From Pseudomonas putida (GTDB lineage Bacteria; Pseudomonadota; Gammaproteobacteria; Pseudomonadales; Pseudomonadaceae): a stretch of 64,000 nt of DNA. The notes under the pieces were generated by a model. It ran no database searches. It was not told the DNA's origin and saw nothing but the letters and a program-made list of their open reading frames with translations. The position numbers were made by a program, and so were the translations under genes. Of this stretch, positions 59,890 to 64,000 are shown piece by piece; the stretch's first letter is position 1; each line of letters begins with the position of its first letter. Where the stretch lies: positions 5,720,501-5,784,500 of the forward strand of contig NZ_CP109603.1 of assembly GCF_025905425.1 (NCBI RefSeq), given 5' to 3'.

Positions 59890-60678
59890 CTATCGCGACG
59901 TGCTGCTTTCCTGCTGCTCAACGGCGTTGAGAATGTTTCCAATGTCGCCTGTGTAGCGGTTGTTGATGGCTGCGTAGGCGGGTTCCTGCTTGAAGCGCTG
60001 TAACTCTTCGGCGAACGCCTGGGCCAACGCCTCTCGTCCGGGTTTACGGGTCAGCCCCAGGTATTGCGCCTGTCGGCTTACCACCAGTGGCAGCTCTTCG
60101 ACCTGCTTTTCCAGGCCCAACTGCTGCATCAGGTAGCGGCCAACCCTGCGGTCGGTAATCAGTAAATCGATTCGGCCAAGCATCAGCTTGCCGAAGTTGG
60201 CTTCATGGGTAGGGGCCGCTTCGCGGCGAAAACGGGGCGAGTCGTTAAAAAGCGCGCCGTATGTGTAGCCGGGCGATGTACCTACGGCCAGCCCCGCGAG
60301 GTCGTCCAGCCCGTTGACGGCATGGCGGCGGGCGCGCGCCTGAAACAGCACGAACTCGACATCCGACATGGGCTCCGTTGGGTAGATCAGAAAAGGCTTG
60401 CGTGTGTCGATCTGAAAGATATCCACAATACCGTCGGCCAGCCCTTGCTCGATCATCGCCAGGCAGCGCTTCCACGGTAGGAATTGCCATTCCACTTCTA
60501 CGCCCAGGCGCCTGAACACCTGGGTGGTGACTTCGTAGTCGATGCCTCGGGGCTGGCCGTCCTGCAAGTAGACATACGGCGCCCAGTCGTCGGACACCAG
60601 GCGCAGGCGTTCCGCCAGGGCCAACGGGCTCAGGCAGGCGAGCAGCAGGATCCAGAACAGGCGGGTGATGACGGACAT
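59890..60678 (-). CDS. Orphan periplasmic substrate-binding protein (family 3)
   Basis: A 262-residue family 3 solute-binding protein with a Sec signal peptide (MSVITRLFWILLLACLSPLALA, cut before ERLRLVSDDW). It has the WAPYVYLQDGQPRGIDYEV start typical of proteins of the amino-acid-binding or sensor type. No permease or ATPase is adjacent, so it could work with a distant transporter, a sensor kinase, or as a secreted binding protein. Conserved ligand residues differ from the transporter protein at 7869. Confidence 0.9.
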   Translation of the reverse strand: MSVITRLFWILLLACLSPLALAERLRLVSDDWAPYVYLQDGQPRGIDYEVTTQVFRRLGVEVEWQFLPWKRCLAMIEQGLADGIVDIFQIDTRKPFLIYPTEPMSDVEFVLFQARARRHAVNGLDDLAGLAVGTSPGYTYGALFNDSPRFRREAAPTHEANFGKLMLGRIDLLITDRRVGRYLMQQLGLEKQVEELPLVVSRQAQYLGLTRKPGREALAQAFAEELQRFKQEPAYAAINNRYTGDIGNILNAVEQQESSTSR

Positions 60679-60730
60679 GGCCCGCAGATTACGCGCTCGG
60701 CCTGCTCAAGGCCAGTGAAGAGCGGCCTGT

Positions 60731-61807
60731 TCAGGCCTGCGTCGACCCGAGCAGATGCGCTTCGATATCCTTGCGCCGTTCCCCGAGCGAAAGACGCAGG
60801 CCAGGGTGACGCAGGCACTGGCGCAGTTGCTCGGGTTCGATGCGGCCATGGCGCGCATTGAAGTTCTCCAGGGCTTTGTCCCACCAGGCCGATGCGCAGG
60901 CGCGGTCGAACTCATTGGGGTAGGGGTAGCTGCCATAGAGCAGTTCGCGGGCAAATTGCCGCGCTTGGCTGGGCAGGGTCAGGCTCAGCGCCTTGAAGCC
61001 CAGCCGGTGCAGGGTCGGGGGCCGTGGCAGTTGATCGTTGACCCGCGCAACATCGGCCAGCGCAGCCTCGCACAGCGGCGCGTCACCGTGCTTGCGCAGC
61101 CAGGCCTGGATCTTGGCGCGGAACTGGGCCTTGCGGCTCCAGTAGTGGTGAATGACGTCGGTGCATTCGGCCAGTTCCAGTTTGCGGTAGGCCGCCACTG
61201 CCAGGCAGAACTCTTCGAGGGTATAGGCCTCGCGGGCCAGCGGGTAGAACTCGTCCATCATGGCGATGGAGTGCTCCAGCGTCAGCGCGTCTTCGGCGGT
61301 GAGGCCGATCACACCTGAGTTGATCAGCGGCATCTGGCAGTCGGCCAGGCCCCGAGCCTGGAGGAGGGTCAGCAGGTTCTTGTACAGCAGGCACTTTTGG
61401 TTCGCGCCGTAGCGCGCGCCGATGGCGTTGCACAGCAGATGCCCAGGTTTGACCCGCTCGAACAGCCGCATCGGTGATTGCCTGAAGAACGTGTCGGTGT
61501 CGATCAGCACGGCCAGCGAATGATGCTTGAGCACCTGCTGGAGCAGCACATGCTTGCTGCGAAAGTGGTAGCCGTGGGGCGCGTTCCACGCCTTGCGCGT
61601 GGCTTCGTCGAGCAGGTGCAGCGTGACCGGAAGCTTGGCATAGGGCTGCGGGTTGTCGGTGTAGACCTGGATGTCGAGGGTCTCGCCTGCCGACCGGTCC
61701 AGGTGGGCAAGGGCACTGACGATACTGAAGCAGGCTTCCTGATGATAGGTGGCCGGGCCGAAAGCCAGGTAGACGAGCTGAGGGCGCGATGGCTGGGAAT
61801 GCTGCAT
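60731..61807 (-). CDS. Putative glycosyltransferase-like protein with DxD motif
   Basis: A 358-residue cytosolic protein that I read as a GT-A fold nucleotide-sugar-dependent enzyme: the N-terminal strand (LVYLAFGPATYHQEACFSIV), then a DTD motif (residues 103-105, in LAVLIDTDTFF) after the expected beta strand, and NSGVIGL later, the pattern of DxD glycosyltransferases. The C-terminal third is helical. Substrate is unknown. The ATG at 61807 is preferred over the in-frame TTG at 61816, as the spacing to AGG fits it better. It lies between metF and the orphan binding protein on the same strand. Confidence 0.7.
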   Translation of the reverse strand: MQHSQPSRPQLVYLAFGPATYHQEACFSIVSALAHLDRSAGETLDIQVYTDNPQPYAKLPVTLHLLDEATRKAWNAPHGYHFRSKHVLLQQVLKHHSLAVLIDTDTFFRQSPMRLFERVKPGHLLCNAIGARYGANQKCLLYKNLLTLLQARGLADCQMPLINSGVIGLTAEDALTLEHSIAMMDEFYPLAREAYTLEEFCLAVAAYRKLELAECTDVIHHYWSRKAQFRAKIQAWLRKHGDAPLCEAALADVARVNDQLPRPPTLHRLGFKALSLTLPSQARQFARELLYGSYPYPNEFDRACASAWWDKALENFNARHGRIEPEQLRQCLRHPGLRLSLGERRKDIEAHLLGSTQA

Positions 61808-61901
61808 GTCAGGCAAGACCTGTTTAACCGGAAAATAAATAAGGCCTTAGTCTATGACCAAAGCCTTAACTATTTCTTAAACAGAATATTGCCAAGAAGT
61901 T

Positions 61902-62747
61902 TCAGCGAGGCAGCTTCAGGTTGTTCCAGATCGCGAGGCTCGCTTCGGCTTGGTTCAGCGTATAGAAGTGCAGGCCCGGTGCGCCGCCTTGCAGCAGTTG
62001 CTCGCACATGCGGGTGATCACTTCTTCGCCGAATGCCTGAATGCTGGCGGTGTCGTCGGCATAGGCTTCGAGCTGCTTGCGGATCCAACGTGGAATCTCG
62101 GCGCCACAGGCGTCGGAGAAGCGTGCCAGCTTGCTGTAGTTGGTGATCGGCATGATGCCGGGCACCACCGGGACCTCGACGCCCAGTTTCTGCGCGCGCT
62201 CGACAAAGTAGAAATAGCTGTCGGCGTTGAAGAAATACTGGGTGATGGCGCTGTCGGCACCGGCCTTGACCTTGTGCACGAAGTTGGCAAGGTCGATCTC
62301 GAAATTGCGGGCCTGCGGATGCATCTCCGGGTAGGCGGCCACTTCCAGGTGGAAGTGATCACCGGTTTCCTGGCGGATGAACTCGACCAGGTCACTGGCG
62401 TAGCGCAGCTCGCCGCTGGCCATGCCCATGCCGGAGGGCAAGTCGCCGCGCAGGGCGACGATGCGTTTGATGCCCGCTGCCTTGTATTCGGCAAGCAGGG
62501 CGCGCAGCTCTTGCTTGGTGTCGCCGACGCACGACAGGTGCGGTGCGGCAGGCACCTTCACTTCGCTCTCCAGCTGCAGCACGGTATTGAGCGTGCGGTC
62601 GCGGGTAGAGCCACCGGCACCGTAGGTGCAGGAGAAAAAGTCCGGGTTGTAGGCGGCCAACTGGCGGGCAACGCCCATCAGCTTTTCGTGACCGGCATCG
62701 GTCTTGGTCGGGAAGAATTCGAAACTGTAGCGGCGTTCTTGTGACAT
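61902..62747 (-). CDS. metF: 5,10-methylenetetrahydrofolate reductase
   Basis: MetF is an FAD-dependent cytosolic enzyme that makes 5-methyltetrahydrofolate for methionine synthesis. The 281-residue TIM-barrel protein starts MSQERRYSFEFFPTKTDAG, with the catalytic Glu in FEFFPTKT; further family segments are SCTYGAGGSTRDRT and TQYFFNADSYFYFVE. GAGGA precedes the ATG at 62747. It follows ahcY by about 140 bases that contain a strong hairpin. Confidence 0.97.
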   Translation of the reverse strand: MSQERRYSFEFFPTKTDAGHEKLMGVARQLAAYNPDFFSCTYGAGGSTRDRTLNTVLQLESEVKVPAAPHLSCVGDTKQELRALLAEYKAAGIKRIVALRGDLPSGMGMASGELRYASDLVEFIRQETGDHFHLEVAAYPEMHPQARNFEIDLANFVHKVKAGADSAITQYFFNADSYFYFVERAQKLGVEVPVVPGIMPITNYSKLARFSDACGAEIPRWIRKQLEAYADDTASIQAFGEEVITRMCEQLLQGGAPGLHFYTLNQAEASLAIWNNLKLPR

Positions 62748-62848
62748 CTCTGTTTCCTCAGCTGCAAGCCATGAGCCGCGAGCTGCAAGTAAAAGCCAGG
62801 GCGGTGGGGGCCGGCCTGGCTCGGGCATCGATCAAGATTCAACGACTA

Positions 62849-62880
62849 CAAGCGCCAGGCGGCAGGCCGCCTGGCGCTTG
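62849..62880. terminator. Perfect 14-base hairpin between ahcY and metF
   Basis: CAAGCGCCAGGCGG-CAGG-CCGCCTGGCGCTTG lies a few bases after the ahcY stop. No T run follows on the minus strand, so it may be a partial terminator, an RNA-stabilising element or both. Confidence 0.6.
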
Positions 62881-62884
62881 TCGC

Positions 62885-64000
<1,116 letters not shown>

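Noticed and set aside
62748..62884. SAH riboswitch between ahcY and metF
   Set aside because: SAH riboswitches lie upstream of ahcY, which is beyond the right edge. This segment has only a simple hairpin and no conserved riboswitch core.

Overview
The window is a GC-rich gammaproteobacterial chromosome segment that I read as Pseudomonas, most likely the P. putida group. The reasons are the gene content and order (opgG-opgH, phaC1-phaZ-phaC2-phaD with convergent phaI-phaF, ubiE-ubiJ-ubiB, tatABC, hslVU, a pyrB with a dihydroorotase-like partner, the pilGHIJ/chp cluster, bioA, metF and ahcY) and many copies of the roughly 30-base REP palindrome (core GCGGGGCAAGCCCGC) typical of that group. No tRNA, rRNA, insertion sequence, integrase or CRISPR array was seen. 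Most genes are core housekeeping genes. The main accessory material is two very large toxin-like genes of one family, one cut by the left edge (1-1460) and one of 1574 codons inserted beside the phasin genes (21164-25888).

Layout, left to right. 1-10437: partial toxin-like gene (-), pip-dtd (+), opgG-opgH for osmoregulated periplasmic glucans (+), and a three-gene polar amino acid ABC transporter (+). 10584-20720: a long minus-strand run which, in transcription order, is ubiE-ubiJ-ubiB (ubiquinone), hisI-hisE (histidine), tatA-tatB-tatC (twin-arginine export), an RsmE-like methyltransferase, and two tandem chemoreceptors. 20845-32464: a small PHA-associated gene, the large toxin-like gene, and the medium-chain-length polyhydroxyalkanoate locus with two synthases, a depolymerase, the TetR regulator PhaD and phasins PhaI/PhaF. 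32818-41439: a DUF971 protein, the HslUV protease, pyrC'-pyrB-pyrR, ruvX, yqgE, tonB and gshB, all on the minus strand. 41669-50524: a Chp-type chemosensory operon (pilG, pilH, pilI, pilJ, a giant chpA hybrid kinase, chpC) that lacks pilK and chpB. 50684-64000: a hemolysin III homologue, canonical rsmE, bioA, a small unknown gene, a flavin amine oxidase with an odd repetitive tail, cytochrome b561 and yceI, an RhlE-type RNA helicase with a disordered tail, an orphan periplasmic binding protein, a DxD-containing putative glycosyltransferase, metF and the 3' part of ahcY.

How they fit together. Several blocks are functional units. PHA synthesis, turnover, granule proteins and regulator are adjacent. 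PyrB is next to a catalytically degenerate dihydroorotase that probably serves as its structural partner. MetF and AhcY both belong to the methionine/SAM cycle. The Chp cluster is a complete signal relay (receptor, two CheW-like adaptors, kinase, two response regulators) without adaptation enzymes. REP palindromes, mostly in inverted pairs, sit almost exclusively at 3' gene ends and probably act as transcript ends or mRNA stabilisers. The points most worth a second look are the toxin-like genes, a 120-bp tandem duplication that copies the 3' end of phaD, a sigma-54-like site upstream of phaC1, the reduced Chp system, a soluble insertion in the ABC permease, and the tails of the amine oxidase and helicase.
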